From an uncultured Eubacteriales bacterium (GTDB lineage Bacteria > Bacillota > Clostridia > HGM11514), in the NCBI GenBank assembly GCA_902492655.1, contig CABUMF010000008.1, positions 1 through 64,000 of the forward strand: a stretch of DNA of 64,000 bases, given 5' to 3'. Positions 1 through 8,537 of the stretch are shown here, one piece after another. The stretch's first letter is position 1. The number at the start of each line of letters is the position of its first letter. A program made the position numbers and the translations under genes. The notes below the pieces were generated by a model, which saw nothing but the letters and a program-made list of their open reading frames with translations, made no database searches and had not been told where the DNA came from.

Positions 1-73
1 GTATGACTTGAACCGTGACGGAAATATCGACATCACCGATGTTGCTTATGTTCTCCATAACTTCGGTTTCTGA
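1..73 (+). CDS. Dockerin-domain protein, C-terminal fragment
   Basis: Only the last 23 codons are inside the window, read from base 2 to the TGA at 71-73. The peptide contains DLNRDGNIDITDVAYVLH, which fits the second calcium-binding repeat of a type I dockerin (a D-x-N-x-D-G-x-I/D loop followed by a helix). Dockerins dock secreted enzymes onto cohesin scaffolds outside the cell. The catalytic part lies upstream and cannot be seen, so the enzyme class is unknown. Its neighbour is a large SLH surface protein, which would suit a cell-surface polysaccharide-degrading function; that link is inference. Confidence 0.75.
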   Translation, partial: YDLNRDGNIDITDVAYVLHNFGF

Positions 74-121
74 TAATAAGAATTAATGCGGACGGCACAT
101 ACCTCCGTAATCCCCCTTTAC

Positions 122-193
122 AGAGGTGGAAAGCTAATGCTTTCCCCTCTTTCAAACGGCATAAGGCATTAAATCTTGTGCCGTTTGAAAGAG
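122..193 (+). other. Two consecutive stem-loops between the dockerin gene and the SLH gene
   Basis: The first is 122-150: GGAAAGC (128-134) pairs with GCTTTCC (139-145) over a 4-base loop, and the stem extends outward through AGAGG/CCTCT. The second is a perfect 15-bp inverted repeat, 147-161 with 179-193 (arms CTCTTTCAAACGGCA and its complement), with a 17-base loop. They share bases 147-150, so they cannot both form fully. Neither has a clean T-run, so they could be an atypical terminator, a 3' stabiliser or a leader element for the next gene. Confidence 0.4.
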
Positions 194-235
194 AGATTAT
201 ATTCTTAATTATTATTGCAAAGGAGTATTCTACAT

Positions 236-3200
236 ATGAATAAAAGAAAAGTTTTGTCATTCCTGCTAAGTATATGTATGCTTGTTTCTTGTTGTACGCA
301 GCTTTCGTTTGCATCAAGCGACAGCATAGACGGCAAAGGAGAAAGACAGGTATATATTCATGCCTTTGAAAGCACGCCGAAGTCTACGGAAAGCGTAAAC
401 AATACCACGGTATATATGGGTGATACGACAAATATTTATTTTGCCGTTGATAAGCCGAACAAAGGCGATACTCTTTCAAAAGATAACCTAATTGTGCAGG
501 AGGCTGCCGAAAAAGAACGAATTACCGCTGAACAAAGAGCGGATAATCTCGGTCTTTCGGGTGACGAAAAACAGGAATATATCGAATACGAAGTTGCAAA
601 GGCGATTGAGCTTGCACGGCACTGTGAGCCGCAATATGATCTGCAGGGATATACCATTAAAATATATTTCGATACAAAATACTTTAAGCCTGCAAGCCTT
701 GATACCAAGGATGCCATAGATTATAAAATTCCAAACGACGACAAGGATTTTGGCATCATAGATGAAGGACAGGCAGAAAATGAAGAAGTTTCTGTTTTAC
801 CGGGATATATGACCTATAAACCTCAGGTGCATTATCAGGAGCCTGTACAAGGTGACGATGACAGTCGTGTCGGCTGGGTTAGTACAACGGTGTTTTTGAT
901 GAACAACGGATTTTATCCGAACAAAAACGACAGCCTGTGGTATAATCTTTGTAAATTGGCACTCATTCCGAAGCAAACGGGACATACAAGCGTTCGACTT
1001 GATTATGACACAAGCGACGAAGATACTTTGGAGCTTTTTGCAAAAAATGTAAATGACGAAAAGCTGAACTTTAACGCCGATGTCAAAAATGACGGCATCT
1101 TTTATATCAATATAGATGATAAAAACAAGCCTTCACCGCCTCGACCGGACAACGATCATCCGGCAGGTACATACAACGAAGAAATAAGTGTAGGACTGGT
1201 TCATGATAACGCAGAGCCTTGTCAGATATTCTATACAACCGACGGGGTTACCGACCCGCGTATTGAGGGAAATACAAATGTAAAAGAATTTGTCAGCGGT
1301 GACGAAATATTGCTGACAGGCACCACAGTCATTAAAACTGCGACAAAAAGATTGTCGGACGGTAAATGGAGCGATATCAAAAGCTACGCATTTAATTTCC
1401 GTCCAAAGGCACCGTATTTGTTTAACAGCTCCGGTAAGATGATACCGAATATATACAACGAGGTTTGGTCAGAGGACGGTTATTCGGTTATCACATTTGA
1501 TACTTCCGACTTCTCCGCCGGAATGACTCCCGGAACTAAGGTTTACTATACTTTTAATTCCGAAATTTCTCCTGATTATATTTTGGATAATCCAAACGGA
1601 ACAGATGCGCAAAATGGCTGGGTTGGTACATTGACGGGCCTTATTGCCGATAAGATTAAGAGTTCGTGCGTTATGCGTCTTGTTACGGTAAATAAGTGGG
1701 GCACAAGTGAAGTTTCGGTATATTATCTCGGCATCAAGCCGGATAAGGTAACAGCTACTCCGAGTTCTGGGCTCGACCGAGAACAGCCTATTACCCTTTC
1801 CTGTGAAACACCGGGCTCTAAGATATACTATACGCTAAACGGCGGCGACCCGAGAAGCGGCGGCGAGTTATACACTCAGCCCATATCATTGAGCTCTGAT
1901 ACGGTTATCAAGGCTGCTGCGTTTAATAACGGAAATTGGAGCGATGTTACATCCTTCTGGTACTTGTTTACAAATACAAGCGGTGTAACTGCATTTTATC
2001 CGTCGGGAACATACACAGGAAGCGTTGATGTTGTTCTCTATCCCGATGAGCCGGGAAAGGCTATTAAAATATCATATGATGACGGTATTGATTGGATAGA
2101 TTACAACGGCGAAACAATGCATATCGACGGTTACACCAAATTCCGTGCAAAGATTTCCGATGATGTCGGTATGGGTGACGAATTTGTTTATATAGTAAAG
2201 CCGTATGCGCCGGTATTTACGCCCGAAAGCGCACAGTTTACAAGCTCTGACACGGTAACTGTATTTAATCCGCCCGAAAACGGTGACGGATGTGAGCTTT
2301 GGTACACTACCGACGGCAGCGAGCCGACCGAAAACAACAAAGCAGACGGTGATTCTGTAAAGATTGACATTACAAAATATACTACCGTAAAAGCTGTTAT
2401 TGTAAAGGACGGAAAATACAAGTCCGATGTAGTTACAAACACTTACGGCGTAGTCTACGGCAAACCGTCAAAGCCTCTTACCACACTTTTGCCCGGTTTT
2501 TACATGAGAGAAACCGGAACCGACGAAATTACAACAAAGTTCAAACAAGCCGGAGAAAATATTGATATTTATTACACTATCGGCATAGGTGACGATCCCG
2601 GAATGACGCCGGATATACATAATGTCGGAAACGGAACGTATAAGTACACTCCGAATGATGATATTGAGGTTATCGACAGCATGACGATAAACGCTATTGC
2701 CGTAAAGAACATTAACGGCGAGCTTGTACAAAGCGATGTGGCAACTTTCTATTATCTGATAACACCCGAAGCGCCCATAGCCGCACCTTCTGCCAATGTC
2801 GAAAAGCTGCCTGTTGTTCCCGTCGAAGCATTAAGCGTTAAATCGACAGGCGGCAAACGGTGTGTAATAAAATATACTATCGGTAATGAAAACGACGGAT
2901 ATTTCAGCGGTGAATTTGAAAACAGCTATACCGAAGGAGAAAATCCGCAGGATTATTCACGGTTTTATATAGACACGAAGACAGGAAACGCATACAGAAA
3001 TGCAGATTTAAGCGGTGAGCCGCTTTGCAGGCTCGATAAGAGCTTTAATGATGCGGCTGTTCTTATTCTTTCGTGTGAACTGGACGGAGTTTTGAGTCAG
3101 GAAAATGCCTATGTGTATTTGATTGACACCGAAAATCAACCGTTAATTCCGCCTTATGCAGATAAAACCAGCGGAACTTATACCGAGAGCAAAGACAACT

Positions 3201-5095
3201 TTGTTGTAAATTTATATTCCGTGTACAGCGAAAGTGACAACATAAAAATACAGTGGAAGTATGAAAATGATGCGGAGTGGACAGATTATTCCGATTCCTC
3301 GAAGCCGGAATTTAAGACGGTGGACAAAATCCTTTATATCCGCACTGTGGATAAAGCAAATCCGAAAAGGGTAAGCGAAAGTGTGGGATATGTATATTAC
3401 TTTGTTCCTTCCGCGCCTGTCATAACTCCTGTTTCCGGTGTGTATAAAAAATCGGACAATACGAATATTTTAATTGAACAGCCCGAAAATAAGCCGGATG
3501 ACATAAGCTACAGGCTCTATTATTCACAGAGTACGGACGGACAATGGGGAAATACCACCGGTGACTTCCCTTATTACAAAATAGATGCGTCCAAAACCGT
3601 AAAAGCATATGTGAAAAATCCGGTAACGGGCAGAACGAGCAAAACTACATATGCTGTATATATTGCCGAAGAAGACAATGTTTTGGGCGGAGCTGTCAGC
3701 ATTAAAGCACCTTTCGACAAAAAGCGTATAAGCGCGCATCTTCTGGGCAAGGGTGATTATGCAAGCGGTATTATGTTCAATCCGACAGAGAATGTTATTT
3801 ATCGCTACAAATATACATTCACTCCGGAAGCCGGTGGCGGTTTTTATCAATCGGATAATGTTCGGTTTGATCCGAAAAATACAATTGTTCCGACCGAAAA
3901 AATGGATACCGTAACAGTAAATCCCTGGATAGACGGCGAAAAGCAGACAACGGAAATCTATCATACAATAGATATAGTGCACCTTGATGTACCGAAAGTT
4001 AAGGTTTTGGGTACTCCGAACAGTAACGGAAGCTACAGCAAGGGAACAGGATATTATGTTGAAAGCATATATCCTACAGATAACACAATTATTGTATATT
4101 ACACCACCGACGGAAGCGATCCGACAAAGAGCACCTCAAGAAAGAAATTTACGCTTGCCGACAAGGGGACACAGGAAACCCTTTCTGCAACAACGACCGT
4201 AAAAGCCGTGTATTACAGTGCTTGCGGCGATACCGATTGTAAAGCCTGCCAAAACGGTAATTATGAGAACTGCCCGAACAGCGTTTACGGGGAAGTTGGT
4301 ATATATACATATACCGTACCCGAAATTAAAATCACCTCCGGCGGCGGTGGCGGCGGTGGCGGCAGCGGAAACAGTGGAAACAGCGGCAATGGTGACGGCA
4401 ACCAAGTGACTGACAACACAAGAAAATATACGATTGATATTTTCGGAAACGAGCATCCGACGCATATCGGTTATATCAGCGGATACCCCGACGGCAGTGT
4501 TCAGCCGGACGGGAAGATTACCCGTGAGGAAATGGCATCAATTCTTTACAGAATTAAAAATAAGCAGTATGATGAACCGTTTTCTGTGCAGGGAGATGTT
4601 TTCCCGGATGTTGATTTAAGTCGTTGGTCTGTTTCGGATATTGAGTATATGGCAAAGCATGATGTGATTTCAGGCTATCCGGACGGAGAATTCAAGCCGT
4701 CAAGAAATCTTACGAGGGCTGAATTTGCTTCATTGATACGCCGATTTACCGGACTTGATAAATCCGACGCACAAAACATATTCCCCGATTTGACAAACGA
4801 CCATTGGGCATATGAGGATATAATGGTATTGCACACTGCGGGATTGCTTACAGGATACGAAGACGGTACAATTCGCCCCGAAAACGAAATAAGTCGTGCT
4901 GAGGTTATGAAGGTTGTCAATTTGATACTCGGACGAAATCCGTCAGAACCATATGTTAAATCGCTTAATTATAATCCTTTTTATGACCTCGAAACAGAAA
5001 AATGGTATTATGTAATTGTTCTTGAAGCAACAATCACACATAACTACTATCTTGACGATGAAGGCGTTGAAATCAAGTGGGAGGACTGTAAGTAA
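236..5095 (+). CDS. Giant secreted SLH surface protein with chitobiase-C-like repeats
   Basis: About 1619 residues. I chose the ATG at 236 because AAAGGAG (219-225) lies 10 bases upstream; a TTG at 215 in the same frame lies before that site. The protein opens with a signal peptide. An LVSC followed by another Cys could be a lipobox, while SFA-SS could be a signal peptidase I site. The body is beta-rich and carries repeated FN3/CHB_HEX_C_1-like modules recognised by YYTTDG(S)xP motifs, near residues 331, 531, 688, 778 and 1287. An eight-Gly, Ser/Asn-rich linker then leads to three SLH domains (roughly residues 1400-1600; GYPDG and GYEDG motifs), which anchor proteins to wall polysaccharide. 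No catalytic domain is recognisable, so a structural, adhesive or carbohydrate-binding role is likely. Function is not proven. Confidence 0.85.
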   Translation: MNKRKVLSFLLSICMLVSCCTQLSFASSDSIDGKGERQVYIHAFESTPKSTESVNNTTVYMGDTTNIYFAVDKPNKGDTLSKDNLIVQEAAEKERITAEQRADNLGLSGDEKQEYIEYEVAKAIELARHCEPQYDLQGYTIKIYFDTKYFKPASLDTKDAIDYKIPNDDKDFGIIDEGQAENEEVSVLPGYMTYKPQVHYQEPVQGDDDSRVGWVSTTVFLMNNGFYPNKNDSLWYNLCKLALIPKQTGHTSVRLDYDTSDEDTLELFAKNVNDEKLNFNADVKNDGIFYINIDDKNKPSPPRPDNDHPAGTYNEEISVGLVHDNAEPCQIFYTTDGVTDPRIEGNTNVKEFVSGDEILLTGTTVIKTATKRLSDGKWSDIKSYAFNFRPKAPYLFNSSGKMIPNIYNEVWSEDGYSVITFDTSDFSAGMTPGTKVYYTFNSEISPDYILDNPNGTDAQNGWVGTLTGLIADKIKSSCVMRLVTVNKWGTSEVSVYYLGIKPDKVTATPSSGLDREQPITLSCETPGSKIYYTLNGGDPRSGGELYTQPISLSSDTVIKAAAFNNGNWSDVTSFWYLFTNTSGVTAFYPSGTYTGSVDVVLYPDEPGKAIKISYDDGIDWIDYNGETMHIDGYTKFRAKISDDVGMGDEFVYIVKPYAPVFTPESAQFTSSDTVTVFNPPENGDGCELWYTTDGSEPTENNKADGDSVKIDITKYTTVKAVIVKDGKYKSDVVTNTYGVVYGKPSKPLTTLLPGFYMRETGTDEITTKFKQAGENIDIYYTIGIGDDPGMTPDIHNVGNGTYKYTPNDDIEVIDSMTINAIAVKNINGELVQSDVATFYYLITPEAPIAAPSANVEKLPVVPVEALSVKSTGGKRCVIKYTIGNENDGYFSGEFENSYTEGENPQDYSRFYIDTKTGNAYRNADLSGEPLCRLDKSFNDAAVLILSCELDGVLSQENAYVYLIDTENQPLIPPYADKTSGTYTESKDNFVVNLYSVYSESDNIKIQWKYENDAEWTDYSDSSKPEFKTVDKILYIRTVDKANPKRVSESVGYVYYFVPSAPVITPVSGVYKKSDNTNILIEQPENKPDDISYRLYYSQSTDGQWGNTTGDFPYYKIDASKTVKAYVKNPVTGRTSKTTYAVYIAEEDNVLGGAVSIKAPFDKKRISAHLLGKGDYASGIMFNPTENVIYRYKYTFTPEAGGGFYQSDNVRFDPKNTIVPTEKMDTVTVNPWIDGEKQTTEIYHTIDIVHLDVPKVKVLGTPNSNGSYSKGTGYYVESIYPTDNTIIVYYTTDGSDPTKSTSRKKFTLADKGTQETLSATTTVKAVYYSACGDTDCKACQNGNYENCPNSVYGEVGIYTYTVPEIKITSGGGGGGGGSGNSGNSGNGDGNQVTDNTRKYTIDIFGNEHPTHIGYISGYPDGSVQPDGKITREEMASILYRIKNKQYDEPFSVQGDVFPDVDLSRWSVSDIEYMAKHDVISGYPDGEFKPSRNLTRAEFASLIRRFTGLDKSDAQNIFPDLTNDHWAYEDIMVLHTAGLLTGYEDGTIRPENEISRAEVMKVVNLILGRNPSEPYVKSLNYNPFYDLETEKWYYVIVLEATITHNYYLDDEGVEIKWEDCK

Positions 5096-5107
5096 AATAT
5101 GTGTATA

Positions 5108-5133
5108 TGCAGGGAGATTAACTGCTCCCTGCA
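5108..5133 (+). other. Hairpin just after the SLH gene
   Basis: A perfect 9-bp inverted repeat (TGCAGGGAG 5108-5116 and CTCCCTGCA 5125-5133, 8-base loop) starts 12 bases after the SLH stop codon. No T-run follows, so it is not a canonical intrinsic terminator; it may stabilise the 3' end or attenuate read-through into the small ORF. Confidence 0.4.
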
Positions 5134-5262
5134 CGCACCGGAAATACCGAGTAATTTTGAAAAAATTTCGATGTTTTCGGGCGATGCCGTGTACACAGGC
5201 TTGGTTTGCAACCGTAGACAAATTGCAAGATAACAGGGATAGAAACGGAGAGTTAATATTTT

Positions 5263-5430
5263 ATGTTCAAAAGAAAATTATGCTCGAAATGCAAAACGGG
5301 TAAATATACATATGAGCTTGATAAATTGTCTCCGATGTGTCCTTATATCGGTTGTTACAAAGGAAGAAAATGCCCTATGTATGAAAAGCTCAAGAAACCG
5401 CGAAAACTGAGATTTTGGGAACGCATATAA
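5263..5430 (+). CDS. Small Cys-rich basic protein (55 aa), unknown
   Basis: A 55-codon ORF from ATG 5263 to TAA 5428-5430 with a purine-rich ribosome site (ACGGAGAG) about 10 bases upstream. It contains five cysteines: a CSKC pair at residues 7-10, then Cys at 26, 31 and 37 within SPMCPYIGCYKGRKCPMY. The C-terminus is strongly basic (KLKKPRKLRFWER). The spacing suggests a small zinc-binding or disulfide-linked fold, but I recognise no family. It sits between the SLH gene and a strong terminator at 5478, so it may be the last gene of that transcript. It could also be a chance ORF; the ribosome site and terminator placement argue for a real gene. Confidence 0.5.
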   Translation: MFKRKLCSKCKTGKYTYELDKLSPMCPYIGCYKGRKCPMYEKLKKPRKLRFWERI

Positions 5431-5477
5431 TGCGATTTCAAAAAAAATGTGCCTTGTACGGTATTTACGATTTGAAT

Positions 5478-5512
5478 ATCGCCCGCTGATATGAATGCGG
5501 GCGATTTTTTTA
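5478..5512 (+). terminator. Intrinsic terminator after the 55-aa ORF
   Basis: The 9-bp stem ATCGCCCGC (5478-5486) / GCGGGCGAT (5497-5505) with a 10-base loop is followed directly by a run of T (5505-5511). This is a classic Rho-independent terminator for rightward transcription. Confidence 0.9.
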
Positions 5513-5642
5513 TAATTTCATAAAGTACATAATAATTACGAAGGATATGAAAATATTTCTTGAAGGAAATGAATAAATCCGATTTGGATTTACCTTGTTT
5601 GCACCGGCTCTTCGGAATTTAATTTGTTCCACGGCATATTAA

Positions 5643-5686
5643 AAGCCTCCAAAATGATATTTTATTATATATCATCTTGGAGGCTT
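5643..5686 (-). terminator. Terminator of the S-layer-like gene
   Basis: The arms 5643-5660 and 5669-5686 form an 18-bp stem with one G-U pair and an 8-base loop. Read on the minus strand it is followed by TTTTAATAT, and it lies 40 bases beyond the stop of the 859-aa gene. The stretch 5513-5642 between this and the previous terminator shows no gene. Confidence 0.8.
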
Positions 5687-5726
5687 AATAAATATTTCAC
5701 ATAAACTTTGGGGGTACCCCGACAGA

Positions 5727-8306
5727 TTATCTGACTATAACTATTTCTTTAACCTCGTGCTTATAAATTTTGAGGAATACTCTCTTTGCGTCGGCTTCGT
5801 CGTATTTCTGGATGTCATCGGGTGTTACAACTGTGATTTCGTTGTCAACCTTTGATGAATCATAGGAATATACGATAGCGCCTTCGGTGGAGTAGTTTGT
5901 TGTATTTGCGCCGTTTACGGATACGTTGATTGAACCGGAGAACTTCTTGTCAACCTTACCGTAAACTATTGAGGTATCATCGTCCAGTTCCTTTTCAAAT
6001 TCGGTTTCCTTTTCTGCGATGTTAAGAAGGATTTCGTAGCGGTCAACCTCTCCTGTGGAGTTTACGCTGTATCTTATAATATCGCCCTGCTCGAGAGAAA
6101 CCTTTTCGTAATCAAGGCCCTTTCCGTTTATGCCTATTCTCTTTCCGCCGACATATGCGTAAAGTCTTTCAACTCTTTCCTTGTCGGAATTCATAACATT
6201 TGAAAGGCTGTCAACAACTGCGATCTGAGTTTCGCCGGAGATAACTCCTGCGGAGTTTGTGATAACCATAATTGTTGCGGTCATGCTGTCGGTCACATCA
6301 TACATTTTAACATCATATTTTGAACCGTCTATAAGCATATCGCGCTTTTTAACGGAATAATCACTTTCGGACGAGCCTTCGGGAATGTCAAAAATAAGCG
6401 TGGAAGCGGAAACATTGTACTTTCCGAGCTTGTTTACGGATGCCTTGTATTCAACGCCTTTCTCATCAACATTAAGCGTAAACTGCTTTTCGTCAATTCC
6501 GCCGTCTGTCTTGTCTTCAGCCAAATCAACCGTTTTGAGAAGACCGCTGTCGTTAAGCTCATAGGTTATTACCTGAGGAACTACCTTGCCGCTCTCGTTT
6601 TTAAGGCTTGCAAGAACCTCGTTTGCAGTCCTTCCGCTTGCGCCGTCAAGCGTCATCTTATCTGCGCCGTTTGCGGATACAAGCTTTCCTTCTGTTGTTA
6701 AGAATTCAAAGGTAACCTTTCTTCCGGATGCATCTGTTTCATATGCATCGTAAAGATATGCATAGTTGCTTGCAAATCTCTTTGTGGCGTCTACCGCTGC
6801 AATTCTGCCGTAGTTGTCAAGATAGAATTTGCCTGTGTCATCTATTGAAATGGTGTCTGTATAATTTTCCGCAACCTTATATTTTTCGCCGTCTATATAA
6901 ACGTGGTTTTGGGATTTTTCCGTTACCGTTCCTTCAACTGCCTTATCGCAAACCTTAACTGTAATTGCCAAGCCGTCAAGGCTCTTTGCAACGGAAAGAA
7001 CATTCCATTCCTTAAGGTCGGAGAAATTCATGTCAGCCCCGTCTTTTGTGAGAGAGAATTTAATGTCAGTGTCATCGGGATCAAGAACCAGAATTCCGTT
7101 GTCGTATTTGTCATAAATTTTGTGACTTACTTCCGAAATAGAATCCACAACAAAGTTTTCATAGTGAATTACGCTTACAATATCAAAAACATCATCACGA
7201 TTGCTGTCTATAAGCTCAATAACCCCCGTTATTGTTCCGCTTTCGGGCTTTATAAGAGTTGCGTCAAATTCTGCCGCCTTGCTGTTATAGATGAGCTTTG
7301 CATCTTCTGCGATGTTTGCAATCTTTGTTTTTGAATCAGCTTGCTTATCTCTCCAGTATTCAAGCTTTTTGGCAGTTTCGCCGCTTAATGATACAACATT
7401 TTCACCGTCTATTTCAATCTTGTTCATGGCGTTTGTGTCTTCAACAGCCATAATTACTTCCTTTTCACGGGAAGAATTGTTTACAGACTTTACAAGATAC
7501 ATTACCTGATAACCGAGAAGGGAAGTAGCCTGACCGGTAACATCCTTGTAGATTGTATCGTCGATCTCAACCTGATTGTCCTTTAATGAGCTTGTGCCAT
7601 TCAGTCTTGTGAACTTGTTTCCTGTAACCTGACCGAAAAGCTTTTCAACATTCAAGGTATCTTTAAGAATTGTTTTGTCAGTAACCTCATACTGAATGTT
7701 GGAACCAAAGCCGGTCTGCTCCATCATCTTGATTTCAAGTGCATTTTCAGCCATTTTTGCAATGGTTGAACGGGTTGCGTTTCCGCTCGTCTGAGAAACG
7801 CCGGCAAAAAGTCCGATGTTTTCGGCAGTGATCATATATCCTGTGGGATAACCTCCTGCAGCGTCTGCCTTCGGTTCATATCCAAGCATTTTTGTGAATA
7901 TAACCGCCGCTTCGGGAATTGTGATGGGGTCATCGGGTCTGAAATGAACGCCGTCGTCGCCGACTACAAGGGATCTTGAAGCCGCTACATTTATATAACC
8001 AACACCCCAGTGATTGAGCGGTACATCGGCAAATTTACTTGAACCCTCAGAACCCTCCGCTACAGAGTCAAGTCCCAGCTCGGATATCGCAACTCTTGCA
8101 ACCTCCGAACGCTTGATGCTGTCGTTAGGTCTGAAATTGCCTGTGTCTGCATCGCCCGTCATAATATTGAGCGAACCGAGAACTGCCGCAGTTGTTTCAA
8201 GGTCTGTTCCCTTGACATCTTCCGCAATATTGAATGCGGAAACGGATTGGAACAATCCGAGCAGCATTGCAAATGCCAGTACCAGTGATAAAAACTTCTT
8301 TGACAT
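5727..8306 (-). CDS. S-layer-like protein with N-terminal SLH domains
   Basis: 859 aa, start ATG at 8306 with GGGAGGA (8315-8321) upstream. A clear signal peptide ends near SVSA-FN. Three SLH repeats follow: about residues 30-80 (with NFRPNDSIKRSEVAR), 90-145 (KFADVPLNHWGVGYI, then FRPDDPITIPEA) and 150-200 (ITAENIGLFAG, TRSTIAKMAENAL). The remaining 650 residues are Asp/Lys/Val-rich and probably beta-structured, with no family I recognise. This layout is typical of abundant wall-attached S-layer or surface array proteins in Clostridia. The gene appears monocistronic, with its own terminator at 5643-5686 and a 230-base leader region upstream. An enzymatic role is not excluded, but nothing in the body supports one. 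Confidence 0.82.
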   Translation of the reverse strand: MSKKFLSLVLAFAMLLGLFQSVSAFNIAEDVKGTDLETTAAVLGSLNIMTGDADTGNFRPNDSIKRSEVARVAISELGLDSVAEGSEGSSKFADVPLNHWGVGYINVAASRSLVVGDDGVHFRPDDPITIPEAAVIFTKMLGYEPKADAAGGYPTGYMITAENIGLFAGVSQTSGNATRSTIAKMAENALEIKMMEQTGFGSNIQYEVTDKTILKDTLNVEKLFGQVTGNKFTRLNGTSSLKDNQVEIDDTIYKDVTGQATSLLGYQVMYLVKSVNNSSREKEVIMAVEDTNAMNKIEIDGENVVSLSGETAKKLEYWRDKQADSKTKIANIAEDAKLIYNSKAAEFDATLIKPESGTITGVIELIDSNRDDVFDIVSVIHYENFVVDSISEVSHKIYDKYDNGILVLDPDDTDIKFSLTKDGADMNFSDLKEWNVLSVAKSLDGLAITVKVCDKAVEGTVTEKSQNHVYIDGEKYKVAENYTDTISIDDTGKFYLDNYGRIAAVDATKRFASNYAYLYDAYETDASGRKVTFEFLTTEGKLVSANGADKMTLDGASGRTANEVLASLKNESGKVVPQVITYELNDSGLLKTVDLAEDKTDGGIDEKQFTLNVDEKGVEYKASVNKLGKYNVSASTLIFDIPEGSSESDYSVKKRDMLIDGSKYDVKMYDVTDSMTATIMVITNSAGVISGETQIAVVDSLSNVMNSDKERVERLYAYVGGKRIGINGKGLDYEKVSLEQGDIIRYSVNSTGEVDRYEILLNIAEKETEFEKELDDDTSIVYGKVDKKFSGSINVSVNGANTTNYSTEGAIVYSYDSSKVDNEITVVTPDDIQKYDEADAKRVFLKIYKHEVKEIVIVR

Positions 8307-8500
8307 ACAAAATGTCCTCCCATAAATAAATTTTTACGGTTTGTTTTTTGCGGTTACCGTAAATCCGCAATATGATAAGTGGTTTACATAATTTTTTAAT
8401 TTTTCAAAAAAATTAAAAAGCAGCGTGCATTATGCAGTGTTTTGCTTTTAAGAAATTCGTGTTATGTCAACCACAATTTCGATTATACAATACAAGAATA
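8307..8500 (-). promoter_or_regulatory. Leader/upstream region of the S-layer-like gene
   Basis: The stretch holds the ribosome site and a perfect 8-bp inverted repeat TTTACGGT (8333-8340) / ACCGTAAA (8356-8363) in the presumed 5' untranslated region, plus a very A/T-rich tract (8390-8420). A TTGACA occurs on the minus strand, but no well-placed -10 follows it, so I cannot name the promoter. Confidence 0.35.
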
Positions 8501-8532
8501 AAAAAATCAACCCACAAATTTTGGGTTGATTT
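8501..8532 (-). terminator. Terminator of the UDP-glucose dehydrogenase gene
   Basis: AATCAACCCA (8505-8514) pairs with TGGGTTGATT (8522-8531) over a 7-base loop. On the minus strand the stem is followed by a T-run (complement of 8501-8506), just past the stop at 8538. Confidence 0.85.
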
Positions 8533-8537
8533 CCATT

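Noticed and set aside
122..193. Hairpins after the dockerin gene as a standard intrinsic terminator
   Set aside because: No T-run follows either stem, so they were listed only as stem-loops of unknown role.
8461..8490. TTGACA on the minus strand as promoter of the S-layer-like gene
   Set aside because: No acceptable -10 box lies 15-19 bases downstream.
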